Shown piece after piece: positions 32,807 to 44,699 of a stretch of 64,000 nucleotides of DNA (positions are counted from its first letter, which is position 1; each line of letters opens with the position of its first letter). The stretch covers positions 124,001 to 188,000 of the forward strand of contig JALMQS010000673.1 in NCBI GenBank assembly GCA_024734495.1, given 5' to 3'. Position numbers and translations under genes: made by a program. Source of the stretch: Forficula auricularia. Its lineage: Eukaryota > Arthropoda > Insecta > Dermaptera > Forficulidae. Below the pieces are notes generated by a model. That model was given only the letters and a program-made list of their open reading frames with translations. It did no database searches and was not told the DNA's origin.

Positions 32807-33703
32807 CACTAGAACGCCCGAAGCCGTCAATTTGACGGTTTTCACATTTCATTTCTCTTTCATTTCGTTACTATTTAAGTTAGAACTTTGAAACTCGCTG
32901 ACTTTTAATCATTTTTGAATAGCTTTCTAATAAAAAAAAAATAGCACCCTATGAATTTTTATTTAGGAGAAAATTATGGATTTACCAAGAACGCCCAAAA
33001 GCCGTCAATTTGACGGTAACACTTTTTTACCTCAATTTTTATATTTTAAATTAATTTTTCAAGTACGAATAATTCCCATTCTTTTTTTGGAACATTTCCA
33101 TCCTTTTTGACCCTCGGATTATTTTTTGTTCTGCCTTTTTTTTTTTAATTTACAATCTTCCTTGAAAAACTTGGGGTAAAATAAAAAAATTATGTTTCTT
33201 TATGTTAATTTTTTTATCTTTTGATGATTCACTTTATTATTTTACAACATTTCGAGGGAACCTACTGTTTTGAAATCCATATAATATATATATGTCGAGC
33301 CCCTAGTCTTGCCATTTCATTTTTGTTCCGCCCTTAGAATTATCAACAACAAATTTCTCTCTCAATTTCTCGTGAGTTTTTTTTCGTATATTTGTTTTTT
33401 TTATTTCAATATTATTTATAATAATAACATATAATATAGAAACTGGTTTTGTTAATGATAATACTCCATAAATATAGCATGTTAATTTTTCATTTTACAT
33501 CATAATGATTATTAAAAAATTAAAATGTAATATCTTAATATCTTGATAATAGAATTATATTTATTATATTAGAAAAAATAAAAAAAATATTAAATAAAAG
33601 GAAACAGAATGATTTTATTTAGTTTGAGTGTTGAAAAATGCAAGTCGTCAAATTGACGGCATCCGGGCGTTCTAGGGGATCTGAAAGTCCGGGCGTTCTA
33701 GTG
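32807..33703. mobile_element. non-autonomous piggyBac-like element
   Basis: Ends CACTAGAACGCCCG and CGGGCGTTCTAGTG are perfect 14-bp inverted repeats flanked by TTAA (32803-32806 and 33704-33707). The palindrome CCGTCAATTTGACGG recurs subterminally at about 32825 and 33003, and in near form at 33650. The 897-bp body has no transposase frame, so it would depend on a helper elsewhere. Confidence 0.85.
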
Positions 33704-33834
33704 TTAATGAGAAAAATTATAAAGAATTTTATGTGTGATGCGATTAATGAAACATTTTTATTCTATTTTTGTAAATTTTTCAAAATACTGATTCCCCTTT
33801 TTGTAATAATTTAATTTTTTTTTTTGTTTTCTAG

Positions 33835-33920
33835 TGTGGCTGAGGTTCTTTCACTTTCCAGTTGAGTTGGACTCTCGCAGGAGGTTGATTCTGTTTTCTG
33901 CAAAAATTCTACTGTGCTAG
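33835..33920 (+). other. exon-like segment, 86 nt
   Basis: A T-rich tract ending TTTTCTAG precedes it and GTAAGAGC follows. All three frames contain a stop (one only at the final codon), so if transcribed it would be untranslated. Antisense to kn. Confidence 0.25.
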
Positions 33921-34598
33921 GTAAGAGCTTCTGTATTGCTCCTCAGGGACCTTTCGACGCCCTCATTTCCTTCTCATCCCAGTTTTCCCCTCTATCCGAC
34001 ATTTTCTTTTTTCCTTCACACACACATAGACACACATTTACGTATATCGTTCATCTTCCTTCAAAAAAAAAATCTAACTGCTATTTTCTCGCACACGATT
34101 CTTCTCCCAAAAAGTGCATTTCGTTTTTTTTTTCTTTCGTTTAAATTTACATAAAAAGACATTTTCTCTTTATCAATTTAACAAACATTCTTTTATGAAG
34201 ATATTCAGTGAATAAAATAAGATAAATTCACTACCTACGATTTTCTAAGTCAACTATGATCTTTTTCGAGTATACTGTCCTAAGACTGGTTTGACGCAAC
34301 CTTTAGACTGAATACTACCAGGGGGTAAATGTAACAAACATTATTTAGAGAAATTTAGAGGTTAAAATTTGCAAACTCACTTACTTAAGATGTGTCTATT
34401 TTCATAGAGCTATTTTTAATTCAGTACTTACTTAATATACATATTTGTTTAATTATAAAGTAAAAATGTTGGAGATTTTATAATTTAGTAAATTTTAAAA
34501 AGTTAGGTATTGATTCAAGGTGAAACATTTTTTAATAATAAAAAAATTAAGTAAAATAGGTAGGTTTCACATTAAATAAAACTAATATATGTTATGAG

Positions 34599-35185
34599 TA
34601 GAGACCGGATTCTTATGCAATTGCATATTTTGTTTGCCGCTACGTACGACCCAGGGATCAATTATCTATCCGAATCATGTATCTAGGTTTTTTGTTTTTA
34701 TGAAAACGATGAGAGAAGGAGTTACACCAAAAAGGTGCAACCCCTAAAGGCCTGGGTTGGCCCCTCCATCGTGAAAAGAAGAAGAAAGACTTTTATGTGC
34801 TCGGCGGGGGTCGAAGGTATCCATAGATACGGCTCTTAAATAGCTGAAGGTTATAAGTCGCCGCGAAGATGGTGGCAGGGAGCGAGTTCAAGTCTCTGAA
34901 GGTCATAGGGATAAAAGAGTTGGCAAAAGCGCTTGTTCGACTTATCCAATTTGACAGCGAAGGGGTGCTGAGCGTTCGAAAACCGCGTGTTTCTCGTAAA
35001 GAGGGCTTTAGGGGGGGGGGGGGGGAATAATTGATTGGTTCTAGAATACTGTGGGTTAAATTTTTTACTGTATATATTTGCATATTTCACCATATTCTAC
35101 GTATTACTTGCATATTTCAGCATTTTTAACTGCATATTTTGTGGCATATTTTGGCAGTTTTTACTGCATAAAAATCCGGTCTCTA
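34599..35185. mobile_element. hAT element with perfect 8-bp target duplication
   Basis: Ends TAGAGACCGGATT and AATCCGGTCTCTA are inverted. The flanks GTTATGAG (34591-34598 and 35186-35193) are identical. It carries a LINE fragment inside and interrupts a family C foldback. Confidence 0.85.
34690..35010 (-). pseudogene. LINE (Jockey-like) ORF2 C-terminal remnant with 3' tail
   Basis: On the minus strand the frame ending at 34793 reads TRGFRTLSTPSLSNW, then RTSAFANSFIPMTFRDLNSL and FKSRIYGYL. This is the typical C-terminal signature of insect non-LTR retrotransposon ORF2 (an F(I/F)P..R.WN.LP pattern, then FK.R). The invariant WNSLP is LNSLP here. The catalytic reverse transcriptase region is absent. 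The 3' tail holds a hairpin (TTGCACC/GGTGTAA) also seen near 1551 and 61548. The 5' break coincides with a run of 15 G at 35011-35025. Confidence 0.65.
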
Positions 35186-35607
35186 GTTATGAGTTTTTAT
35201 CTCGATATATAATATTTAGGGTTTTGAACCCATCATCAGGAGTTAACATACCATATACTATATATTTCGAGATAAAATCTCATAACATATATTTGTTTGT
35301 TTTTTTATGTGAAACCTACCTTGTAATTTTATTTTATTTTTTTATTATTATAATTTAGTGCCTACAACACAAAACTAATTTTAAATCTAAATATTTTTTT
35401 TTTTGAATAAATTTTAATTTAAGAGAATAAACGGGTTAAGTGTTAGCCTGATAAAAATGTTATTTATAAAGCAGTCATTAACTAATCCTTCCATAAAAGA
35501 AATAGAGCCAAAAAATGATTAATTCACCGTAACTCCAAACAGCATACCAAGTCTTGAAAAAGTTTTACTTTTTCTTCAAAATTAATTTTATTGTAATTAT
35601 CTTTTAA

Positions 35608-36248
35608 GGAAGTTCTTTCGCGACAATCCACACAAACAAAAAGTTTTACCCTCGTACCACTCAATACAGATGAACTGTTCTAAAATTTTAGGTTATGTTT
35701 TTTAACGTGACTGTACTTCTCACACTACTATATCCTCTTTATGAATGGATCGTTTCCAAGCCATTGATCTTATATCCCCTCCACTAAAAATAATCGCCCA
35801 AATATGTTTGTCTTTATTTTTTATCAAAACTATTAGGTAAATAATTTCAATTTTTTTTTTAAGTTACTCCGAATATATTATTCTAACAAATATTAATTTT
35901 TCATCAAGATGGTGAAAGTCGTTCAATGAAAAAAAATAAAATAATGATCATTTTCCCCTTTCCCAATCTACCATATGTAAAAAATTTCATTTTTAATTCC
36001 AAATATTTCATAACTTTCAAGGAGTTCGGTGTTGATTCGAAATATATCGAATTCAAAACTCAATTTTGTTTTATTTCTTTTTTGTGAAACCTACCTCGTA
36101 TCTTACTCAAGTTTTATTATTACAAATATTTCATGTTTGAGGTGATAAATCGTCTTCAAATTTTAACAGTGTGTTTATTATGCTTTTAATGACTTATATT
36201 CCAAGTTTCGAAGACTTCTTGAATTTTTGCATTTGTGAAAGAACTACC
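35608..36248. mobile_element. TTAA-flanked element with GGTAGTTCTTTC ends
   Basis: Left GGAAGTTCTTTCGCG and right GTGAAAGAACTACC are inverted and flanked by TTAA (35604-35607 and 36249-36252). The body matches 53982-54564 in inverted orientation. A family C fragment (36005-36130, GAAATATATCGAATTC) is inserted inside. Confidence 0.65.
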
Positions 36249-36252
36249 TTAA

Positions 36253-37072
36253 TTCACTTTAAATTACACTTTATTTTGGTTTGTAAATAACACAGCGTAA
36301 GTGAAAGTCATGTGTTGAACAATAAACCGGCGGACTTTTTTATCTTCAGTTCTAAGGTATAGGTACTATTCATCAGAAACATTTCGGTATTAAATTCTTT
36401 ACTTTTATCTTATAGTTATGGCAATCTTAACTTTGGTTTCCCAGTATAATTTGGTGGTTCACGCCATGGGAAGATGAGGGGAAAATATTATAGGAATTAT
36501 GATAGGATGAAGAATGTTCTCTGTATATAGCTATCGCTTGGCCTATAAATCCTCTAAACGAATGAAGAGAGAGAGAGAGGGGGAAAAGGAAAGAAGAGGA
36601 AAAGGAAATACTAGAGATGTAAGGGTGTAAGGGTGTAAGGGTAATTAGTTCCAGCCAAGTGAGAGAGTAGGAATGATGATTTATACTCTCACTCTCTGCA
36701 TTCTCATCCTCTTCTTGAAGTCTTTAGAAAAGGTGAAAGATTACTCTCATGTTCTGAATTATTATCCTTGACTTATTTATTGAAATTTTCAAAAGACGAA
36801 ACATTAAATCATTTTTTTGACATTGTAATTTCAAGAATATTTTTTACTATAGAGTAGGATTGTAATATCGTCCAAAAACAAACAAAAAACAACAACTGAT
36901 TTTTGTAGATCTTTGTTCTAAGGTCCTCTGGGTACAATAAAATATTAAAATATAATAATAAAAATGTCTGTGTGTCTGTATGTTAAGATCACAAATCTCG
37001 ATTTTTAAAAAATAATTTCAAAAAGAGAAACAAAGAGGTTGTCTTCTGCTTGATGCGAATAAACACATATAC
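36253..37072. other. intron with a purine-rich tract
   Basis: A GA-rich stretch lies at 36555-36620, followed by a short GTAAGGGT triplet repeat (36620-36640). No gene. A subfamily A block (AAGAGAAACAAAGAGG) occurs at 37022-37070. Confidence 0.45.
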
Positions 37073-37404
37073 AGGGTGTTTCAGGAGGAATAGTACATAT
37101 TTTAGGAGGTGGTTGTATAGACGAATTCCAATAGAAAATGCTATATAAAATGTGTCCAATTTTTATTGAGTACAGTTAATTGATATTGAAGTTTTCATTG
37201 TGATTTGTTGGCCAAGTCTACTGTACTGTAGCGTGTAAACATGTCCTATTTATTTACACATGCTGAGTATGCCGATATTGGGTTACATACTAACTTTGTC
37301 TCTGTACTCAATAAAAATTGGACACAAGTTATATGGGATTTTTTATTGCAATTCGTCTATACTAGCACCTCTTAAAATATTTACTATTCCTCCTGAAACA
37401 CTCT
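37073..37404. mobile_element. MITE/foldback with GGGTGTTTCAGGAGG ends
   Basis: CAGGGTGTTTCAGGAGGAAT and complement flank about 330 bp. Inner blocks (CCAATTTTTATTGAGTAC and its complement) also pair, so the arms are about 80 bp. Inserted beside a subfamily A fragment. Confidence 0.7.
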
Positions 37405-37431
37405 TGTGTATATCAAAAATATATATATACA

Positions 37432-38082
37432 TTAGGGTGGTCCTTACTTTGGGTATTTTCGAATTTTTACGCTAACAAGGGGTCATATGATTCGAAATAA
37501 ATAAAAAAAATATCCCCCAAGTTTCAAGTCTCTTACTCAATTAAAACCTGTGCCCCAGGGATATAAGTTTCTCATCTAAAAACATAGGTAACTTATGAGG
37601 AGAATTTTCTAGGTTAGGTTTCACATAAATAAGTTACTTATAATGTTTCACCTAGAACCGCCACCTAAATCCTTAAAAATTATTAAATAACATAGGGTTT
37701 TTGGCATTAATATATCAATTTGTTATTCCGGCCACAAACAATTTACAGCTAGATAAAATACTGCTATATCTTACTAAGTTATAGACTCCAAAATTAGACT
37801 AGCTAAAAATCTGTAAAAATTCTGAGGGATAGCTACTATTATAAGGATAAAGTCCACAAAGTTTCAAATTTTTTGAACCAATACTTTGACCGGAATAAAA
37901 TATTGATCATTCAATGGCAAAAACCCCATGCTATTTAGATGAGAAACTTAGATCGCTGGCGGCACAGGTTATAATTGAGATAAAGACTTGAAACTTGGGG
38001 GAGATTTTTTTATTTATTTCGAACCATATGAGCCCTTGTCAGCATAAAAATTCGATAATACCCAAAATAAGGACCACCCTAA
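37432..38082. mobile_element. foldback with TTAGGGTGGTCCTTA ends
   Basis: Inverted arms of about 130 bp (TTAGGGTGGTCCTTACTTTG and complement) enclose a diverged centre with GGTTTCACATAAATAAG, a family C-type module. Confidence 0.75.
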
Positions 38083-38094
38083 TATAAGTATATA

Positions 38095-38257
38095 TTGAAG
38101 GAGACAATAAAAGAGTGTGTCTTCTGCTGGAATTATTATGAGACATATATGTAATATGAATAAATTTTATTTATTTATAACGAAACTATAGTCTCGTTAT
38201 AAATAAATAAAATTTATAATTCCAGCAGAAGACACACTCTTTTATTGTCTCCTTCAA
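38095..38257. mobile_element. foldback of subfamily B with hammerhead core deleted
   Basis: Same ends as 518-793 (TTGAAGGAGACAATAAAAG). The centre retains only ACTATAGTCTCGTTATAAAT, so CTGATGA and stem II are lost. The terminal CTCTCGGCAAAAACTTTC follows at 38278. Confidence 0.75.
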
Positions 38258-38320
38258 TATATATAAAAATTCTGCAACTCTCGGCAAAAACTTTCAATTT
38301 AATAAGTATATATATATATT

Positions 38321-38888
38321 CATTTAAATTTGAAAAATTTAAACAATACATTATTAGATTTGAATTGTTAGCGACAATAAAAAACGCAACACTAGGATCA
38401 TTTAAATATGGCTTCCATTCTTAAACATGACAAAGCCATCGCCTGTGAAAAATCTTTCAAATTTTCATTAATTTATTATATATATTTACATTTTTCATTC
38501 AAATATATTTTATTTAAAATATTTTTGAAATAATATTCTAATTCAAAGGTATATGCTTTTAAATCATAAACTAATTTTCAAGTTAAAGTTTGATAGATTT
38601 GCATTCATTAAATTGAGACGAATTCTCAGTGGGTGTGATATCTAATTAATAATAAAGGAATAAACATACTATATCAATATTTCAAACGAGTATGAATAAA
38701 ATATAGCAACGATCTGTTGCAGTTTATTTAATATTCTCAAATGTTTTGATTTTTGGCTTTTGTCTTTTTGGTAAATGAGTGGCTGAAAAAATTAGAATAT
38801 AAATAGGGAATATATATTTTGAAATAGTCTGTCTTTAGAGAGAATTGAGGAGAAAAAAACTATACATTCAAACTAATATACTATGATA
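38321..38888 (+). repeat. direct repeat of about 570 bp, copy 1
   Basis: CATTTAAATTTGAAAAATTT to CTATGATA matches 41585-42154 with scattered changes and small indels. Part (AACGATCTGTTGCAGTTTAT) also occurs inverted at 10340-10430, so it is a dispersed element. Confidence 0.75.
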
Positions 38889-38894
38889 TATTTT

Positions 38895-39420
38895 TGATAT
38901 ATATGTGTGTATGTTTATTTGCATCAAGGAGAGGACAACCTTTTTGTTTCTATTTATGAATCAACAACTATATACCTATATATAAAATGATTTTTATTTT
39001 TTTCTACTATGGCTTACCTTTTTTCAAAATTTGAAAAGGTACTAGTATTATAGGGAAATAGATAAGGTTTGAAAAAAAAATAGTTTCATAATTGTGCCAA
39101 AATTGTATCATGGTTAAAAATTGAAATTAAAAGAAAAACATCTTTTTTCAAGGATCTGATTAACCTATAAATCTCATAATTTTTTTCCCTAAAAGATATT
39201 ACCAGTCCCCAAAACATTAAAAATTTAGATCAATCAGTTCGGTCAATCCTGAGAATTTTTTTTTCTGTTTTTACATATTTTGCTTTTTCTCAAAAACCAA
39301 TTCAGTTAGGGATCTGAAACTTTCAGGATCTTATTATTTTATTAGTACCTACATATTCCCTAAATATCATTAAATTATCTTTCGGGGGCCGATTCAGTTT
39401 GCTTATAACCTTTATAGCCT
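38895..39420. other. subfamily A fragment then AT-rich intron
   Basis: GTTTATTTGCATCAAGGAGA and the TTTTTGTTTC block lie at 38905-38965. The rest shows nothing. Confidence 0.45.
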
Positions 39421-39720
39421 TTATATATAAATTCCTTCCCGGCTGCCTAGCCTGCAGGATCGCCTGAAATTCAATGCACGGCGCTTAGGCTTACCATGCC
39501 AATATTATTTCTTTATTACAAGTATAGAAAGATTTTGATGCAGGTCTGGACATGTCGTGTCTCCCCACCACCCTCAGGGGGCCTTCTCCGCCGCCCCCTC
39601 TTCCGCTTGACCAAAGGCGCCAGTAAATCATGTGATGACGCAATTAGTTACCGACATCTTGGATTTAAGTAAACATCTCAACTCCAAATCTGTGCCGAAA
39701 ATTGCCTATTTCGACTGAAA
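39420..39720. promoter_or_regulatory. GC-rich island with TATA-like box
   Basis: TTTATATATAAATTCC precedes a GC-rich block (CTGCCTAGCCTGCAGGATCG, CCGCCGCCCCC) and TGATGACGCAATTAG. Could be an enhancer or a cryptic promoter. No coding frame. Confidence 0.35.
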
Positions 39721-40099
39721 ATCATAGATGACTAGGTATATACACTCAGCTCTCTTCTGAACAAATTCTGTTATCATTCAAATAGACTAGGATTGAATAT
39801 CAGGTAGGGTCTCTTTCTAGCTCACATTTTACGAGATATATGTTTATAGGTGCTTGTGTCTAATATAATAATTAAATCTATAGTCTATACTAATCTAAAA
39901 ATCTTTAGATTTAATACAATATAATTTCAAAATTCGTGATTGAACATCTTTTCACATGGAATGAGATCTGAGATCATTCGTTTTCTTAGTTATTAATGAA
40001 ATAATTTTACAAATTATTATTTTCCATCCTAAAAGTTATGAGGAGAATACTCGGTAAATATTTTTCATGACCATTTGTTAACGCATATTCAATTTCCAG

Positions 40100-40180
40100 G
40101 GCTAAGAGGTTTCCAATCACGACACGTCCTAACCTGTAATCGCCAGGCCTTCATCCACAGGTTCTCTTCAACATTTAAAT
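40100..40180 (+). other. exon-like segment, 81 nt
   Basis: TTCAATTTCCAG precedes it and GTAAGTTTA follows. One frame is open (LRGFQSRHVLTCNRQ) without recognised similarity. A related block (GGCCTAAGAGGCTTCC) occurs at about 40524. Confidence 0.25.
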
Positions 40181-40792
40181 GTAAGTTTATATTTAATGTT
40201 ATTTTAATAAAATTTTGGTGTCAGATTAAGATTTTAAAATTGTTTTTGGGATTAATCTCTACTTTTCTCATTTAAACATAACATTTCGGCTTCAATTTAT
40301 AAAACGTTGTAGGTAGTATAAAATCAGTATTAAAAAAATAGTTAATTTTTTCTCTAATAAGCTTAATATGATTTTTATTTTTATCTATTAATCTCGTTTA
40401 ACACATTTCTATTATTCCCATTCAAATAGTTCTCTAGTATAGGATAGATATAAATTTGCTTGCTCTTTTAATTGAGGAATATTTTCTAAAGCTTTACAAT
40501 ATGTGTTAGTGTTAGTGAGAGTGGCCTAAGAGGCTTCCATTCTCCGATACGAGTCCTAACTTGTTTAACGAGGATGAATCTAGGAGTGCCCAAATTCGGG
40601 AGTTTCTTTTTTCTATTAATTCTTTATTGTCGAATTAATTTGGATTGAATAATTTTTTTAATATAATTTTCTTTTCTTTTCGATAAATTTATTTTTTTAA
40701 ATATATTTAGTCAAAGCGAATAAATTTGTCTATTTTAATTTTCTTATTTCAATGAGTACATATAGTGAGAAGTCTGAATAAAATTATTTCAA
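40181..40792. other. intron, one GC patch related to the preceding segment
   Basis: Only the 40520-40600 patch is noteworthy. Confidence 0.4.
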
Positions 40793-41076
40793 TTAAAAAT
40801 TTTTGTTTTGGCAAGAGTAGCAGAGTTGTTGGTTCATAAAGAGAAATCATTGAAGTTATCCTCTGATTGATGTAAATAAACATATACATATATATCAAAA
40901 TATAAAATGGTATATATATTGATATATATATATATATATATTATACAATACATATTCATATTTTGATTTACATATATGTATATGTTTATTTGTATCACTC
41001 AGAGGATAACTTCAATGATTTTCTTTTATAAATCAACAACTCTACTACTCACGTCAAAACAAAAACTTTTCAATTA
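40793..41076. mobile_element. foldback of subfamily A
   Basis: Terminal AATTAAAAATTTTTGTTTTG, AGAGTAGCAGAGTTGTTG, ATTGAAGTTATCCTCTG and complements surround a TA-rich centre. No catalytic core. Confidence 0.75.
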
Positions 41077-41135
41077 TATACATTATACATATATATTTAT
41101 ACAAAATATAAATATACATTGAGTGGATATTGATT

Positions 41136-41322
41136 AGGCAGTATAAAATTCAAAAAAAGAAGAAAATTGAAAGATCTTTTTATTCATAAACCTACGTTTC
41201 GAAGGAAATCCATCCTTCACTGACCTTTCAAAACCCTGAAGGAGGGAATAAGCCTCCGAAACGTCGACTTATGAATAAAAAGATGTTTCAATTTTCTTCT
41301 TTATTTGAATTTTGGACTGCCT
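41136..41322. mobile_element. foldback of family D with damaged hammerheads
   Basis: Ends AGGCAGT and GGACTGCCT as in 8437-9108. The plus motif (41236-41265) keeps GGAGG/CCTCC and GAAACGTC but has lost three bases from CTGAAGA. The minus motif is further decayed. Confidence 0.75.
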
Positions 41323-41584
41323 CATCTATATACATTCAATTCACTTATCAGTCAGTCTCCAAAAATTACTTCAATCTTATATATATTATATATTTGTTTC
41401 AGACTATAAATTCGATGAAATTTTTTGGTACGCGGATACAAAAATGTTTACTTCCAGTGGGGTAGTTTATATTACAGTTTTTTTTTTTTATTTATTTTTT
41501 ACCATACCTGTCTAAATAGCAAGGCTTGAGAAAGTCTTCACTTTTACCTCCAATTGAAAAATTTAATTCTATTCACTTATTATT

Positions 41585-42154
41585 CATTTAAATTTGAAAA
41601 ATTTAAACAATACATTAGATTTGAATTGTTAGCGACAATAAAGAATGCAACACTAGGTTCATTTAAATATTGTTTCCATTCTTAAACAAGACAAAGACAT
41701 CGCCTGTAAAAAATCTCTCAAATTTTTATTAATTTATTATATATATTTAAATTTTTCATTCAAATATGTTTTATTTAAAGTATTTTTGAAATAATATTCA
41801 ACGAATAACATTCTAATTCAAAGGTATATTCTTTTAAATCATAAACTAATTTTCAAGTTCAAGTTTGATAGATTTGCATGAATTATATTAAGACGATTTT
41901 TCAATGGGTGCGATATCTGATTAATAGTAAATGAATAAACATACTATTTCAATATTTCAAACGACTATGGATAAAAACAATCCATTGCAGATTATTTAAT
42001 ATTATCTAATGTTTTGATTTTTGGGTTTTGTCCTTTTGGTAAATGAGTGTCTGAAAAAATTAGAATATAAATAGGGAATATATATTTTGAAATAGTCTGT
42101 CTTTAGAGAGAATTGAGGAGAAACCCTATACATTCATACTAATTTACTATGATA
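41585..42154 (+). repeat. direct repeat of about 570 bp, copy 2
   Basis: Second copy of 38321-38888, 3.3 kb away, same orientation. Confidence 0.75.
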
Positions 42155-42159
42155 AATTG

Positions 42160-42908
42160 ACTCTAATTTCTCAATAGAGATAAATAAATTGACACATTCT
42201 GATGTGGCCATCCACTTGACTTTAACATACACTTCTGGTTTTGTTTGGTCCAAGGGCCCCCCTCCCCCCCCCCCCCCCCCATTTTGGGCAGTTTGTTTTT
42301 GAATTTTTAGTGTTCTGGGGGACCACTGATTATGTATACAAAATTTGGTTGAGTTTGCTCAAATGGCCTAGATTTTTATCTTTTGACCCCCCCCCCCATA
42401 CAATTTTGGCGGTAGAAAAAAAATATTTTGGTTTTTATAGGTTCATTTTATAGTATATTTCATTTTTCTTGTTTTTTTTAGTTTGAAAATATTATAGTCG
42501 ATATGCACCAAAATCTAATCAGCTCTTAATCTCAATGCACCAAAACTCCGTGCGAAATTTGGTTTTGATATTTACACTAGTTTTTGAGCTAGTTCGTCCA
42601 CAAAATTTGGTAACGCACGTAGTAACTAGCAGACTAACTACAGACTAACAGACATTTTGAGAAAACAGTTATTATCTCGAAAAATATAATTTTTTCGATG
42701 TTCTCTTATTAGAGCTTTTTTGTAGACCGAAATACCATGGTTTCGTACAATTTTTTTTATTTAAAATAGTTTCAGCCGTTTTTGAGATATTTCGAAAAAA
42801 AAGAAGCAAAAAAAACCACTTTTTTACGTACGATTACAATACTTGACCATACCATGTATGGTAAAGTAAAAAGAATACCTAAACGAGTATTTATTATAAT
42901 ATGTTTTT
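42160..42908. other. intron with C-rich runs
   Basis: Long C runs at 42257-42280 and 42387-42397. An open frame over them is low complexity. No feature. Confidence 0.45.
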
Positions 42909-42922
42909 CATTATTCTCAAAG

Positions 42923-42990
42923 CAGACACGAGAGCGACAAGGCGTGCATGGGAGACCACGAGAAGATGCAGAGATTCCTACAGCATCCTG
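42923..42990 (+). other. exon-like segment, 68 nt
   Basis: TTCATTATTCTCAAAG precedes it and GTAAGCTT follows. All three frames are open; one reads RHESDKACMGDHEKM. GC content is well above the flanks. No family recognised. Joined to 43300-43365 every frame meets a stop. Confidence 0.3.
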
Positions 42991-43299
42991 GTAAGCTTAT
43001 ATGCTAATATATATTTTTAAAATAAATAAATCGAATTTGCAAAATACATGTTTGCTTAGGTTAAGTTTTAATATGACACCAGGTGAAAATTTTCTAGATT
43101 TTGAAACAAAATTTCTGAAACCCAAAATCTATTCAATTCTTCTTTTTCTAAATACAAATATTTTTGCATAGTTTGACTCCCTAATGAAATAGGTAATATC
43201 ATCTTAGCCCAAACTAAGAAAATGAGAAGTGGGATATTTTGAAAACATTTTTCTTCGTTCAAGTTGTTACTATTAGTTTTATTTTCCAGTATTTTCCAG

Positions 43300-43365
43300 A
43301 AATCTTCCACTCACTGAAAAATCCTATCTTGTGATCGTTTCGGTTTCATCCAGCAGCTCTATAAT
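43300..43365 (+). other. exon-like segment, 66 nt
   Basis: TATTTTCCAG precedes it and GTAAGTTT follows, a near-ideal donor. One frame is open (NLPLTEKSYLVIV). Possible untranslated or non-coding RNA exon. Confidence 0.25.
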
Positions 43366-43369
43366 GTAA

Positions 43370-44690
43370 GTTTACAACTTGTGTTATTTTATTGGTGGTC
43401 ATATGGATAATTCATATTTTTTCCATTTTTTTATTCAATTTAAAAATTAGGTCACACACGATTAATTGATGTAGTACACACCAAGCATTTTGAAAAAATA
43501 ATTAATTTAATTTATTTTTCCAAAACTAAAGTAAAGTGACTATGGATTTAATATCCTTCAAATTACACGGGGTGCTATTCACAAGTTAAATAAATATTGA
43601 ACACCTAAAAATAATACAATATATCTATGAAGTTTCGATAGACTTATTTTGCCATCGTTTTCAAAAATGAGCAGATGAGCACCCACAGCGATTTTGATCG
43701 TATTCAATAAAAAATTATAATTAATTATGTGAGATTTAAACAAAATTTCAACCTATCTATTTATTATTTTTTGTTATATATATATAATATATAATATATA
43801 TATATATCTAATTTTAACAGTTTTTTTAGATACTTTTAAAATGAAAATATAATGAATGAATACCTTCATTAATAAAAAATAATAATTTAATTTTATTATT
43901 TAACTATTCTAATTAAAAGTTAAAATCTAATCTCTTTCAATCCATTTCTCCAAATAGCTTTCAACATCGGCCCTTCTGCCATATTCACCGAGGTCTACTA
44001 TTAACCAGCATCTAGTATTAACTTCGAGATCTGCGCTTCTCTTCCACAACATGAATCCACTATTCTGGACTATAAAAAGCAAGTACATAATGCATTGGTG
44101 CGAATTAGTTCTGGGGTATCAATTTCAAAATTTAATCCAAAAGAATCAATTTCGGACTTTTTTATTTCCTTTTTCAATTTAGTCAGTTTTAGATTAGCTA
44201 TACAAACTTTTAGGATGTCTTTCTCTTTCAGCATTTCTACCATTTATTCCCTAACAACTTAGCTCTAGTAGAATAATCTAGTAGTTAATTAATTTTTTGA
44301 ATTGATTTGGATAGTTAAATAGTTAATTAAAATTGAATATTTGTATTATCATCAAAATTTAAAATTTTTATAAATTAAAAAACAAAATATAAATTTTATT
44401 TCAATATTCCCAACTAATTTTATTTCTCTTCACAGGTATTGAATGTAAAATAAAAACTAATAAAAAACAACAAAACTCTCCTTTATTTTTAATATTGAAA
44501 TAAAATTATATTTTTCTTCTGAAATATTAATTCAGAAGTAGAACAAAAAAAGAGATTAAATTATAAAATTAATGTTTTAGAATTGAATAATTTTCGGGTA
44601 AAATTAAATAGAATGTATTTATTGTTTTAATATTCACACCCTTTTAAATAAGAAAAAACAACCCTTTTTTCCTCGAATATTAAAATAAAA
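43370..44690. other. intron, mostly nothing recognised
   Basis: A GC-richer patch at 43950-44090 begins after CTCCAAATAG and might be another exon-like segment; its donor is weak. The rest is AT-rich. Confidence 0.35.
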
Positions 44691-44699
44691 TACAATTCT

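Larger units (their letters stand above)
34500..35345. mobile_element. foldback of family C, split by a hAT insertion
   Basis: Left part 34500-34598 and right part 35194-35345 share GGTGAAACAT, GTAGGTTTCAC and the AACATATATTAG/AGATAAAA arms. The inner motif CTGATGATGGGTTC (35239 downward, minus) is a decayed hammerhead with TAAATAT in place of GAAATAT. Confidence 0.6.

Noticed and set aside
44436..44480. Possible terminal exon after TTCTCTTCACAG
   Set aside because: The sequence immediately becomes AATAAA-rich and AT-only. It cannot be separated from intron background.
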